From Woeseiaceae bacterium (GTDB taxonomy: Bacteria > Pseudomonadota > Gammaproteobacteria > Steroidobacterales > Woeseiaceae), in the NCBI GenBank assembly GCA_021773075.1, contig JAJFKT010000026.1, positions 310,356 to 374,355 of the forward strand: DNA of 64,000 bases, in the 5' to 3' direction. Numbering within the stretch: position 1 is the stretch's first letter; every line of letters starts with the position of its first letter. Below the pieces are notes generated by a model that saw only the letters and a program-made list of their open reading frames with translations, was not told where the DNA came from and did not search any database. The position numbers and the translations under genes are program-made. This document shows positions 37,028 to 45,710 of the stretch, piece after piece.

Positions 37028-37945
37028 ATGATGAGCGAGAATCGCGGAAAATTTACACTCGAAGCGGCAGAGGCCTATCTCGCCGAAGAGCCAGATATGC
37101 AGGTTGAGAAACTTTCCAACCGTCTGTTTACAATAAGCGACGGCCAGTGTCGCACGATCTTTATTGCCGGTGAGTCGGGCGTCATCGCGTTCGATACTTT
37201 CGGTACGCCGGGCCGCGCACGTGCCTACAAGAAGGCGATTGAAGCGACGCTGCCGGGGCAAACGATCAATGCCATCGTGTACTCGCATGATCACCTGGAT
37301 CACGCGGGGTTTGCCGCCGATCTCGCCCCGGACGCCGAGATCATCGCCGACGAACTCTGCGCCAAGGTCATAAAATGTCGTGAGGCTGACGGGCAGGTAC
37401 AACCGACGCGCGTCCTGGCGGGCGAGCGAAACGAGATCAATGTTGACGGCGTCGATTTGGTCTTGCTCAATCCGGGGCCGACGCACGGTTCCGGCAACAT
37501 GGCAGCTTACTTCGCGGAAGAGGGCGTATTATTCTCGAGCGACACGATTCTCGCGAACGCAAAGTATGGCTTTATGCCCGACTATCATTTTGCGAACTTT
37601 GTGAAGTATATGCGTGGATTCCTGGAGCTTTCGTGGGACCGGTTCGTGCCGGGCCGTTACGAGATGACGAACCGCGCTGGTTTTGAGCGGGGCATTGAGT
37701 TTGTCGACGACATCATGACGGCCTGCCAACAAGCGTTCGCCAATTTCGTTCCGATCTGGTTGTACGATCCGATGAAGGGCTTCGTTGGTCAGCAGCTCGG
37801 TGAGAAATACGGCGATCTCGAGGGCTTCGATGGCCACATTGGCCAGATGTCGATTCGCATCGTGCATCACTACCTGATGGGCGGCTGGGGTCTCGAAGAC
37901 ACGCCTGAGCCAGCTGTGTTGCTCGAAGATAAGGTCAGTCTGTGA
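37028..37945 (+). CDS. MBL-fold metallohydrolase, paralogue of the preceding gene
   Basis: 'VYSHDHLDHAGFAADLAPDAEIIAD'; similar throughout to 36089-37021. Confidence 0.88.
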   Translation: MMSENRGKFTLEAAEAYLAEEPDMQVEKLSNRLFTISDGQCRTIFIAGESGVIAFDTFGTPGRARAYKKAIEATLPGQTINAIVYSHDHLDHAGFAADLAPDAEIIADELCAKVIKCREADGQVQPTRVLAGERNEINVDGVDLVLLNPGPTHGSGNMAAYFAEEGVLFSSDTILANAKYGFMPDYHFANFVKYMRGFLELSWDRFVPGRYEMTNRAGFERGIEFVDDIMTACQQAFANFVPIWLYDPMKGFVGQQLGEKYGDLEGFDGHIGQMSIRIVHHYLMGGWGLEDTPEPAVLLEDKVSL

Positions 37946-39147
37946 GCAGGTCCGCAGCATCAATTCAGGCGAGTGCTTTTCCACTTGTCTTCAAGGTTGG
38001 CGATAGTTCATCTCTGCCCGAAGCGAGCAATAATAATGGCGACCATATCGCTATTCGTACATACGCTCGGGCACTCGAGGGTATGCAAAAGGAAGCAATC
38101 GTTCACAACGGATTCACGAATTCTGCATGGCGTATGGTCTCCGACGAAGGACCCTGGCTCAACGGTACAGACTTGTCTTCATTTCCATTGGGTTTCTTTT
38201 CCGCTGGCATGGCGGCATCGCTTGCGTCCGAGATAGTTGCGTTAGCGAAGCAACGAGGCATCGCAATCCAGAACCTGCAATTGATACAGGATGCGCGATA
38301 CACGCAGGAAGGTTCTGCCCTGAAAAGGACGATGACCGGATCGGCATTGCCAATCGAGACGGAGGTGAGCATCACAAGCGACGCGTCAAATGCAGACGTT
38401 CAGGAACTTGTTCTGCACGCATTGGCGGCGTCACCGGCCGATGCGATTATGCGGACGGCGCTCCAAAATAGCTTTCGAACGACGCTGAACGGTAAGGAGA
38501 TTGGCGTTCGGAAAGTAAAAATGTCGACGACGCCCGAGGCAGATGATCCACAGGATCTATTTTCCCCAATAAGCCCCGCCGATGCGGCAAGTTTCGCCGA
38601 GGACATCATTCAAAAACAGGAAGGCTCAGATACTTCGGGCGACAAGACAGCTGCATCATCAATCGGATATGCCGTTGAGCAAAAACGTGTCGTGCAGGTT
38701 CGTGCTGTGCTTGGTCTTCGTGACGATGGCCTGAAGACGATCCAGACTCAGTGTATTCAGCCTTCTGGCGGCAGCGTCTTCAATTTTCTTAGCGATGATT
38801 CTGCGGAACTCGGCGGCCAGGGACGAGCGCCTACTGGACTCGACTATATTTCTGCCGGCGTTTCGTTTTGTTTCATGACCCAGATTGGCCGTTTTGTGAA
38901 ACAAGTGAAACAGGACCTGCAGTCTTACGCTATCGTTCAGGACAGCCGATTTAGTTTACCTGGTTCATCTGCAAAGCCGGACCGGGCGGGCACGGCGCAG
39001 CCAGTGGATACTCACGTGTTTTTGACCTCCGGCGCGGATGACGAAGCGAACCGGGTGCTGGTCGATATGGGTGAGAAAACCTGTTACTTGCACGCCTGCT
39101 ATCGCGGCATCGCCAAAACCCGGTTGCAGCTCCTAAAGCGGGACTAA
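37942..39147 (+). CDS. Double-domain OsmC-like protein
   Basis: Two OsmC-like repeats: 'PLGFFSAGMAASLASEIVALAKQRGIAIQNLQLIQDARY' and 'GLDYISAGVSFCFMTQIGRFVKQVKQDLQSYAIVQDSRF'. Confidence 0.7.
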   Translation: MSRSAASIQASAFPLVFKVGDSSSLPEASNNNGDHIAIRTYARALEGMQKEAIVHNGFTNSAWRMVSDEGPWLNGTDLSSFPLGFFSAGMAASLASEIVALAKQRGIAIQNLQLIQDARYTQEGSALKRTMTGSALPIETEVSITSDASNADVQELVLHALAASPADAIMRTALQNSFRTTLNGKEIGVRKVKMSTTPEADDPQDLFSPISPADAASFAEDIIQKQEGSDTSGDKTAASSIGYAVEQKRVVQVRAVLGLRDDGLKTIQTQCIQPSGGSVFNFLSDDSAELGGQGRAPTGLDYISAGVSFCFMTQIGRFVKQVKQDLQSYAIVQDSRFSLPGSSAKPDRAGTAQPVDTHVFLTSGADDEANRVLVDMGEKTCYLHACYRGIAKTRLQLLKRD

Positions 39148-40320
39148 TTCGGTTTCGCTGCCATCGTAGGCCACGATCGCGGTACCCGATAGCGGCTCGC
39201 CGCCGTCCGGCGTAACGCGGTAGGTCTCCTGAAAATACAGCGAGTGCGTGCGTTCGTCGTTCATGACATGTGGATGCATCGAGCACACCATATTTTCCGG
39301 CAGAATGAAGTCGAAGCCTTCTCCGATGCGTGGGAATTCGATCATTGTCATGCCTATGGAATGGCCGCAAACGTGGCCCGAGCGATATCCACGATCCACG
39401 AACGGTTTCATGCAAATGCGGTGCACCTCATCCGCCGGTCGACCGGCTTTCATGTGTTCGCGCGTCAATTCGTGAAATTCCTGCTGCGCGGCCATCATAT
39501 CCGCCGTGATGTCATCCATGCCGTTGGGCATCAGTGGACGAGAATACTCTACCCAATGACCACCTTCTCCGGAGATCTCAAGCCCGTACATCATTCCGTC
39601 GCTCGCCTGTACCGGGCGGTTTGACGGGAACACCATCTGTGGGAGTAGAGAGCCGTTCGGTCCGATTTGCACCATGTCCATCGTGTTGCGCGCACAGCCG
39701 GCAGCCGAAAATACATTCTCTGCAACGCCCATGAGTTCAGCTTCGGTCTTGCCAGGCTCGTAAGCCTTCATGACTTCCAGTACACCGCGTTTATTGATGT
39801 CCATTGAATGACGCACCGAGGCAATTTCCTCGTCAGATTTTTGCGCACGCGCATAGTCAAACGGTATGTCGAAATCGACTAATTCAAAATCTTTTGCAGC
39901 CAGAGCGGAGTAGTCGCGAACATTAATGATGTACTCATAGCCGTATATGCCAACCTTTTTCGCGCCTTTGTCTGCAAGGTAGTCGGCCATCCATTCACCA
40001 CAATGCGCGGGCAGTTCCCGGTGTTTGAGAAATGTCGCGCTGTGATCGCCGACCCAGGTTGCCTCACGCGGAAACACGGCGACCGGATCGCTGTCGGGCG
40101 TGATCACGACGTAGGCGTAGCGATGCAGAATCAGGAATCCCGCCAGATAACGAATGGCACCTTCAAAGCCTGAGTATTCACTGCCGCTGACAATCAGCGC
40201 GTCCAGACCATGTTCTTCCATTGCAGCACGAACGTTGTTGTAGCGGCGGTCAATCTCCGACTGACTCGAACGAAAGCGATTGACGTAGTCGGTGGCGACT
40301 TCCTGTTGTGCTGTACTCAT
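39133..40320 (-). CDS. M24-family metallopeptidase (Xaa-Pro aminopeptidase/creatinase fold)
   Basis: 'ALIVSGSEYSGFEGAIRYLAGF' N-terminal domain; 'GHVCGHSIGMTMIEFPRIGEG' C-terminal metal site. Confidence 0.87.
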   Translation of the reverse strand: MSTAQQEVATDYVNRFRSSQSEIDRRYNNVRAAMEEHGLDALIVSGSEYSGFEGAIRYLAGFLILHRYAYVVITPDSDPVAVFPREATWVGDHSATFLKHRELPAHCGEWMADYLADKGAKKVGIYGYEYIINVRDYSALAAKDFELVDFDIPFDYARAQKSDEEIASVRHSMDINKRGVLEVMKAYEPGKTEAELMGVAENVFSAAGCARNTMDMVQIGPNGSLLPQMVFPSNRPVQASDGMMYGLEISGEGGHWVEYSRPLMPNGMDDITADMMAAQQEFHELTREHMKAGRPADEVHRICMKPFVDRGYRSGHVCGHSIGMTMIEFPRIGEGFDFILPENMVCSMHPHVMNDERTHSLYFQETYRVTPDGGEPLSGTAIVAYDGSETELVPL

Positions 40321-41243
40321 TTTTGGTTCTCCAGGGTCCAGGAGTGCTCCAGTCCCTTGATCATGCCTGTGACAGCTTCGTTAAGTGGGCAGGGTACACC
40401 CACATCGCGACCAATGGCGGCTATCCCTGCATTCAAGGCGTCGACTTCAGTAGGGCGTTGTGCCTCGACATCTTGCAGCATGCTGGGTTTGTGATTGTAA
40501 GCAACTTCTCTGCCGTGATCGATCATCTTGTCAGGGTCGTCGTCGAGAACGATCCCTAAAGCATCCGCAACGGCGACCCCTTCTTTGGCCAGCGCAGACA
40601 TAAGCAGCCGAACGCCCGGTTGATCACATGCGACGCCATGCGGCAAACGCGTCAGTGCGCCCATGGCATTGGACGCGGAGTTGAAGATAAGTTTAGTCCA
40701 TTGCGCGCCACGTGCATCCTCCATTGCGATGACATCGAGGCCGGCACGCTTGCAGGCGTCGGCAAGTTTCGTGACTTCTTCCATGCTCGCGGGCTTGGGA
40801 GCGAACGGGCCGATCCAGGTGCTGCCGCCGGTGTCCTGGTTGCAAACACCGGGCGCTGAAATATGTCCGGCTGGAAATGTTGTGCCCGTAATAACCCGCG
40901 GCACGTATTCAGAGATAATCTCTTCGCTACCAACACCATTTTGTACCGAGCACACGGCGCCGTCGGCAAAAATAGCTGCTGTGGCTTCCATAGCCGCTCG
41001 CGTATGCAGTGTCTTGACTGCAATGATTCCCAATTCGCAAGACGGTATTTCTGCAGCGTCGCTGCGCGCATTGAGTTTGGCAACGAAGTCACTCTTGCCC
41101 GTCAGTCGCAGGCCGTTGGCATTAATGGCATCAACATGTTCTTTGTACGGGTCGTATGCCCAGACTTCCACATCATCCAGGCGGCCAAGGTGAGCGGCGA
41201 ACAAACTGCCGATTGCACCACAGCCAATAATACAGACTCTCAT
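40317..41243 (-). CDS. Ketopantoate reductase-like (PanE/ApbA family) oxidoreductase
   Basis: 'CIIGCGAIGSLFAAHLG', 'SVQNGVGSEE', 'QWTKLIFNSASNAMGALT'. Confidence 0.87.
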   Translation of the reverse strand: MRVCIIGCGAIGSLFAAHLGRLDDVEVWAYDPYKEHVDAINANGLRLTGKSDFVAKLNARSDAAEIPSCELGIIAVKTLHTRAAMEATAAIFADGAVCSVQNGVGSEEIISEYVPRVITGTTFPAGHISAPGVCNQDTGGSTWIGPFAPKPASMEEVTKLADACKRAGLDVIAMEDARGAQWTKLIFNSASNAMGALTRLPHGVACDQPGVRLLMSALAKEGVAVADALGIVLDDDPDKMIDHGREVAYNHKPSMLQDVEAQRPTEVDALNAGIAAIGRDVGVPCPLNEAVTGMIKGLEHSWTLENQK

Positions 41244-41256
41244 TTGCTACTCCCGA

Positions 41257-42216
41257 TTAGGACTTTCGCTTCCAACTCGTTTCATGGGCCTTGACGAGTC
41301 GGTACATGGTTTCGTGATAGGGCGCAGGAATGCCTGCTTTGTGAGCTTCACGTACGATTGAGCCGGTTATCCAGTCGACCTCGGTGAGGCGCCGGTTCCG
41401 CACGTCGTCAAGCATTGAGGTGATGTGGCCGTACTCGTCATCGCCACTTTGGCCATGGTTTACAGCCTGCACGTTCATTTTCCAGGGGTCGCCGGCGATG
41501 ATCACGCCGCGTGCCTCGGCAATGTGTTTACCTTCGGCCATCATGTCGAAAACCAGATGGCCCAGATCACTTATCTCATTGCGCTCGGCAAATGCTTTGA
41601 TGTGCGGCAGGTTCGTGATGGCGCCGATGCTGTTAACGGCAGAATTAAATATCAGTTTTGACCATTGATGCGGTAACAGATCTTCGTAGGCCTCAGCTTT
41701 GAGGCCGGAGCGATTGATCAACGCCTCAAGCTCCGTGACGAATTCGAATGGCGCACCATGCTCGGCCCATGGCCCCATCCATGTTGCCGTATCCAGTTCG
41801 TACTCAACGTGGGTATCGGAGTGTTTGACACCGCTCATGAATGTTACGCCGGAGATAAGAGGCCAGTCGCCGAATTGCCGCACCGCTTCCTCACAACCAA
41901 GACCATTTTGTACCAGCAGGAGTTTCGCGTTTGGAAAATGACCCTGTAAGCCTTCCGCACTCGCTGCCACAGCCGTCGCTTTGGTCGCGAGAATGATCAG
42001 GTCAACATCGCCAAGTTCGGCTGGATTCGTCGATGCGCGGACGGTCGCGTTGAGCTGCGATTTTCCACTGATTCTCAATCCGTCTTCGTTGAGCTCACGG
42101 GCATGTGATTCACGCCGTGTCAGCACTGTGGTCTCGACCAGGCTTGCAAGGTGGCCGACAAACAGACTGCCGATAGCACCCGCACCGACCACGCAAACTT
42201 TGTTGATGTTTTGCAT
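41257..42216 (-). CDS. Ketopantoate reductase-like (PanE/ApbA family) oxidoreductase, paralogue
   Basis: 'CVVGAGAIGSLFVGHLA', 'LVQNGLGCEEAV', 'QWSKLIFNSAVNSIGAIT'. Confidence 0.87.
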   Translation of the reverse strand: MQNINKVCVVGAGAIGSLFVGHLASLVETTVLTRRESHARELNEDGLRISGKSQLNATVRASTNPAELGDVDLIILATKATAVAASAEGLQGHFPNAKLLLVQNGLGCEEAVRQFGDWPLISGVTFMSGVKHSDTHVEYELDTATWMGPWAEHGAPFEFVTELEALINRSGLKAEAYEDLLPHQWSKLIFNSAVNSIGAITNLPHIKAFAERNEISDLGHLVFDMMAEGKHIAEARGVIIAGDPWKMNVQAVNHGQSGDDEYGHITSMLDDVRNRRLTEVDWITGSIVREAHKAGIPAPYHETMYRLVKAHETSWKRKS

Positions 42217-42338
42217 ATTCTTTTTTGGTGCAGGGTATCCCGTTGGCTAGCAGGAAATAGTAAACACGGCGTCTGAGAACGTCTTGCTTGACGCTGCAGA
42301 AGTGATTGATTTTCTGCGCAATTGATAAGCGGTAGTGA

Positions 42339-43310
42339 CTACTTTCTTGCTTCCACGCTGCCGAATCGCTTGCGCAACCCACTTGGCGAAATATCGAAAC
42401 GGCTCTTGAATGCGCGACTGAAATGCGCCGGGTCGTTGAAACCTCGTCGAAACGCAATTTCGCTGACTCGCATATGGCTCATGTTCGGATCGAGCAGGTC
42501 CTCTCGCGTCGCCTTAAGACGGCGTTCCCACAACCATTTGCTCACGGATATTCCAGCCTGGTGAAACAGACTGTGCAGATAGCGCATTGAAATACCGTTC
42601 GCCTGTGCGATTTTCTCAGGTGATAGCTCGGAGTCCATGAAATTATTTTCCATATACTCGAGCGTGCGCCGAAACAGTGCAGACTGTTGTCTATGCTGCT
42701 GCTCGTAGTCGTGATCGGCCTCGGAACGCAATATGGCTGCCGTCAGCTCCATAAGGCTTTCCGCGAGCGTATATTGCTCGCTCTCAATGAATGTGTCGCC
42801 CTCAGAGGCCAGAGACTTCAACATCGTGTGAACGATCGTCACCAAACCGCCCGGCGGCATTAGCCGAGCGCGGAATTTCCGGTCTTTTTGGTGTGCCAGA
42901 ATACGCTCTTTATAAATTGCATTGGGTATGTGCAATATCAGGCGCTGGCTTTGTTGCGTGTGAATAACCGTGTAGGGTTCGCCTGCCGACATGAGCGACA
43001 ATCCGCCCGGATGGTGCGTGAATTCGGTATCCCCCTGCTTTATCAGAACCGTACCTTCAATCTGAGTCGCGAGCAGGAAATCGTCGTTGGCATCCTGAGC
43101 GATGTCCCGGTTGCGGCGGTAGATGGCAATCGGATCGATGCAGATATCAAACAACTCGAGCTTGGCGAATGGCAATTCCCGACAGGTGAAATTTTGGATC
43201 GGCTGGCCGTGAACTTCGGTCGCGACCGCAACATGGGCTTTGCGAACCATTTCCTGCAGCTCAGAGTCGTTGCTCGAAATGCTATTTTCGCTGTTGCGGG
43301 AGGCTGCCAT
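42339..43310 (-). CDS. AraC-family transcriptional regulator
   Basis: 'ISMRYLHSLFHQAGISVSKWLWERRLKATREDLLDPN...VSEIAFRRGFNDPAHFSRAFKSRFDISPS'. Confidence 0.92.
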   Translation of the reverse strand: MAASRNSENSISSNDSELQEMVRKAHVAVATEVHGQPIQNFTCRELPFAKLELFDICIDPIAIYRRNRDIAQDANDDFLLATQIEGTVLIKQGDTEFTHHPGGLSLMSAGEPYTVIHTQQSQRLILHIPNAIYKERILAHQKDRKFRARLMPPGGLVTIVHTMLKSLASEGDTFIESEQYTLAESLMELTAAILRSEADHDYEQQHRQQSALFRRTLEYMENNFMDSELSPEKIAQANGISMRYLHSLFHQAGISVSKWLWERRLKATREDLLDPNMSHMRVSEIAFRRGFNDPAHFSRAFKSRFDISPSGLRKRFGSVEARK

Positions 43311-43362
43311 ATAAGGACGTTATTGCACCGTAAAGTTAAGCTGGCTCTGTGTCCTGGGGGAT

Positions 43363-43390
43363 GCGCGCACAGTCAACCAATAACACGTGC
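43363..43390. promoter_or_regulatory. Inverted repeat in the AraC/FAH divergent intergenic region
   Basis: GCGCAC (43363-43368) ... GTGCGC (43385-43390). Confidence 0.3.
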
Positions 43391-43496
43391 GCAGGCAAGA
43401 CAGCCATTGTCGGCAAGCCTACCATAATTCACGACTTATCCAGCGGGTAGCGGACCTTACTTTCAGGCTCGTGTCGCGCAAACTACAGGACCGAAT

Positions 43497-44402
43497 ATGA
43501 AGCTCGCAACATTCGAGATTAAAGCCACCGGCCAGCAAACCATTGGCGCGTTCGATGGCGAGAAATACATTGATGCGGTGGCGTCAGGTAACGGCGCCGT
43601 TCCGACTTCCCTCACCGAGGTACTCGAACAGGGCGACGCCGGAATGGATGCACTCAGGAATGCCGTCGCGAATGCCAACGGCGCGGGTTATTCAGCAGAA
43701 GAAATTGAATTGCTGCCGCCAATAACGCGCCCAGGGAAAATTATTCACACGGCTTGCAATTTCGACGCTCATCTCGATGAGCTTGCTGGTTGGCAAGCGC
43801 CGGAATGGCAGGAACACAACTGGGGTGAGTTTCATTTCGAACATCCCACAGGTTTCTTGCAGGCGGGTAACTGTGTTGGCGGCTCGGGTGCGTCGGTGTC
43901 TGCACCACCATTCACGAAGCAACTCGACTATGAGATTGAGGTTGGAATCGTCATCGGCAAGCCGGCCTATCAGGTGAAAATTGAAGACGCTCTCGACTAC
44001 GTAGCCGGACTGGCGATATTCAATGATCTGTCTGCGCGCGATATTCAAGCCCGGGAACACGCAAACAAAGTCATTTTGCTTGGGAAGAGTTTCAAGGGAT
44101 CCTGCCCGTTGGGTCCATGGCTCGTGACTCTCGACGAGCTCGAGGACCCCGATAATCTCGAAATGAAGCTGTATCTGAACGGCGAGTTACGTCAGGAATC
44201 CGGCACGAACAACATGCACTACAATGTTACGCAGCTGGTTTCATGGTGGTCGAACATGCCGCTCGAGCCAGGCGACATCATTACTTCCGGCAGTCCACCG
44301 GGTGTCATATCGGGCATGAAGGATCCGCAGTGGCTGAAGCCGGGCGACCTTCTGGAAGCGCACGTCGAAGGCCTCGGCTGCCTTGTGACACCCATCAGCT
44401 AA
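43497..44402 (+). CDS. Fumarylacetoacetate hydrolase (FAH)-family protein
   Basis: 'QLDYEIEVGIVIGKPAYQV', 'AIFNDLSARDIQ', 'GKSFKGSCPLGPWLVT', 'GDIITSGSPPGV'. Confidence 0.92.
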   Translation: MKLATFEIKATGQQTIGAFDGEKYIDAVASGNGAVPTSLTEVLEQGDAGMDALRNAVANANGAGYSAEEIELLPPITRPGKIIHTACNFDAHLDELAGWQAPEWQEHNWGEFHFEHPTGFLQAGNCVGGSGASVSAPPFTKQLDYEIEVGIVIGKPAYQVKIEDALDYVAGLAIFNDLSARDIQAREHANKVILLGKSFKGSCPLGPWLVTLDELEDPDNLEMKLYLNGELRQESGTNNMHYNVTQLVSWWSNMPLEPGDIITSGSPPGVISGMKDPQWLKPGDLLEAHVEGLGCLVTPIS

Positions 44403-44441
44403 TGCGATTGCGGCCTAATCGATAGATTGCGAGTAAAAGAA

Positions 44442-45710
44442 ATGACAACAGTAGATAAAGCTCTGGTAGATAAGGCGATTGCAGAGATCGATCGGGATCG
44501 ACTGGTGAAGCTGGTCATGGATCTTGTCGATATTCCGAGCCCCACCGGGTTCGAAGGCGACATGGCACGTGCTGTCCACGAAGTATTGGGTGAAGCGGGA
44601 TTCGATGCCACGTTGCAGCCCATTGGTGATGAAAGATACAACGCGATCGGCCGCCGGCAAGGCGAAGGTGGCGGCAAATCCTTGATGTTCAACGGCCACC
44701 TCGATACGTCTTTTGGGCCCGAGCAGGCACACCGCGGCCTGGGCTACCAGTGTAAGGGCACACTGGTCGACGATGAGTGGATTTACGGCATGGGTACTTT
44801 CAACATGAAAAGTGCCATGGCGACCTACGTCACCGCAGCAGAATCCATCCGTAAAGCAGGTATCAAGCTCGGCGGTGACATCGTCATCGCGGGCGTCGCT
44901 GGCGAGATCGAAAAAGCGCCGGTCAACGAATACGAAGGTCCGCAGTACCAGGGTTATGGTGTCGGAACTAAATTCGCGATCACTCACGGTGCCATAGCTG
45001 ACTACTGCATTCTTGGTGAACCGACCAATATGAAGCTGATTCCGCGTCACTGCGGCAGCACCTGGGTAAAGATCACAATTCCAGGACACCTGATTCACAC
45101 CGCCTGGTCGGACGTGGAAAAGAACGCGATCAACAAGTCGCGGGTCGTCCTCGATGAGATTCACCGTTGGATACCGGACTATTGCGAGCGCAATACGCTC
45201 GACGGCTTCCAGCCGCGGGTGAATGTTTCTGCTGTTGAAGCAGGCTGGAGCTGGCGCGGCGCAAGAACGCCGGACAATTGCGTGATTTTCATGGATGTGC
45301 GTACGCTTCCTGAGGACCTGCCATTGAAAGCCTACAATGATGTGCGCGCAATGGTCGCGGCGCTTGTCGACAAAAACCCGCAGCTCGCCGGGACCAAGGT
45401 GGAGACTTTCGTTACAGCACCTGGGACTTCAATTCCCGACGACCACCCTCTGATCCAGAACATCGTCAAGGCGCATGAGGAACAGCTCGGCAAGCCACCT
45501 GAATTTGATGTGGAAACCTGGATGAGTGATGCGGCACACATGAACCGTTACGGCATTCCTACCGTCAACTACGGCTCGGCCGGTCGCATTCGTGCCGGCG
45601 GTGGTGGTTTCTCCACGCATCAGGGCGAGGCAGTCCACATCGGTGACATGATCGACATCACCAAGGTATACATACAGACCTTAATGCAGATATGCGGCGT
45701 TGTTGACTGA
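44442..45710 (+). CDS. M20-family peptidase/deacylase (ArgE/DapE-like)
   Basis: 'SLMFNGHLDTSFG', 'WIYGMGTFNMKSAMATYVTAAESIRKAG', 'RHCGSTWVKITIPGHLIHTAWSD'; start chosen at ATG 44442. Confidence 0.88.
   Translation: MTTVDKALVDKAIAEIDRDRLVKLVMDLVDIPSPTGFEGDMARAVHEVLGEAGFDATLQPIGDERYNAIGRRQGEGGGKSLMFNGHLDTSFGPEQAHRGLGYQCKGTLVDDEWIYGMGTFNMKSAMATYVTAAESIRKAGIKLGGDIVIAGVAGEIEKAPVNEYEGPQYQGYGVGTKFAITHGAIADYCILGEPTNMKLIPRHCGSTWVKITIPGHLIHTAWSDVEKNAINKSRVVLDEIHRWIPDYCERNTLDGFQPRVNVSAVEAGWSWRGARTPDNCVIFMDVRTLPEDLPLKAYNDVRAMVAALVDKNPQLAGTKVETFVTAPGTSIPDDHPLIQNIVKAHEEQLGKPPEFDVETWMSDAAHMNRYGIPTVNYGSAGRIRAGGGGFSTHQGEAVHIGDMIDITKVYIQTLMQICGVVD

Noticed and set aside
40317-42216. PanE-like genes as F420:NADPH oxidoreductase (Fno)
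   Set aside because: Their motifs ('QWTKLIFNSASNAMGALT', 'QWSKLIFNSAVNSIGAIT') fit the ketopantoate reductase family rather than Fno; no Fno is evident in the window.
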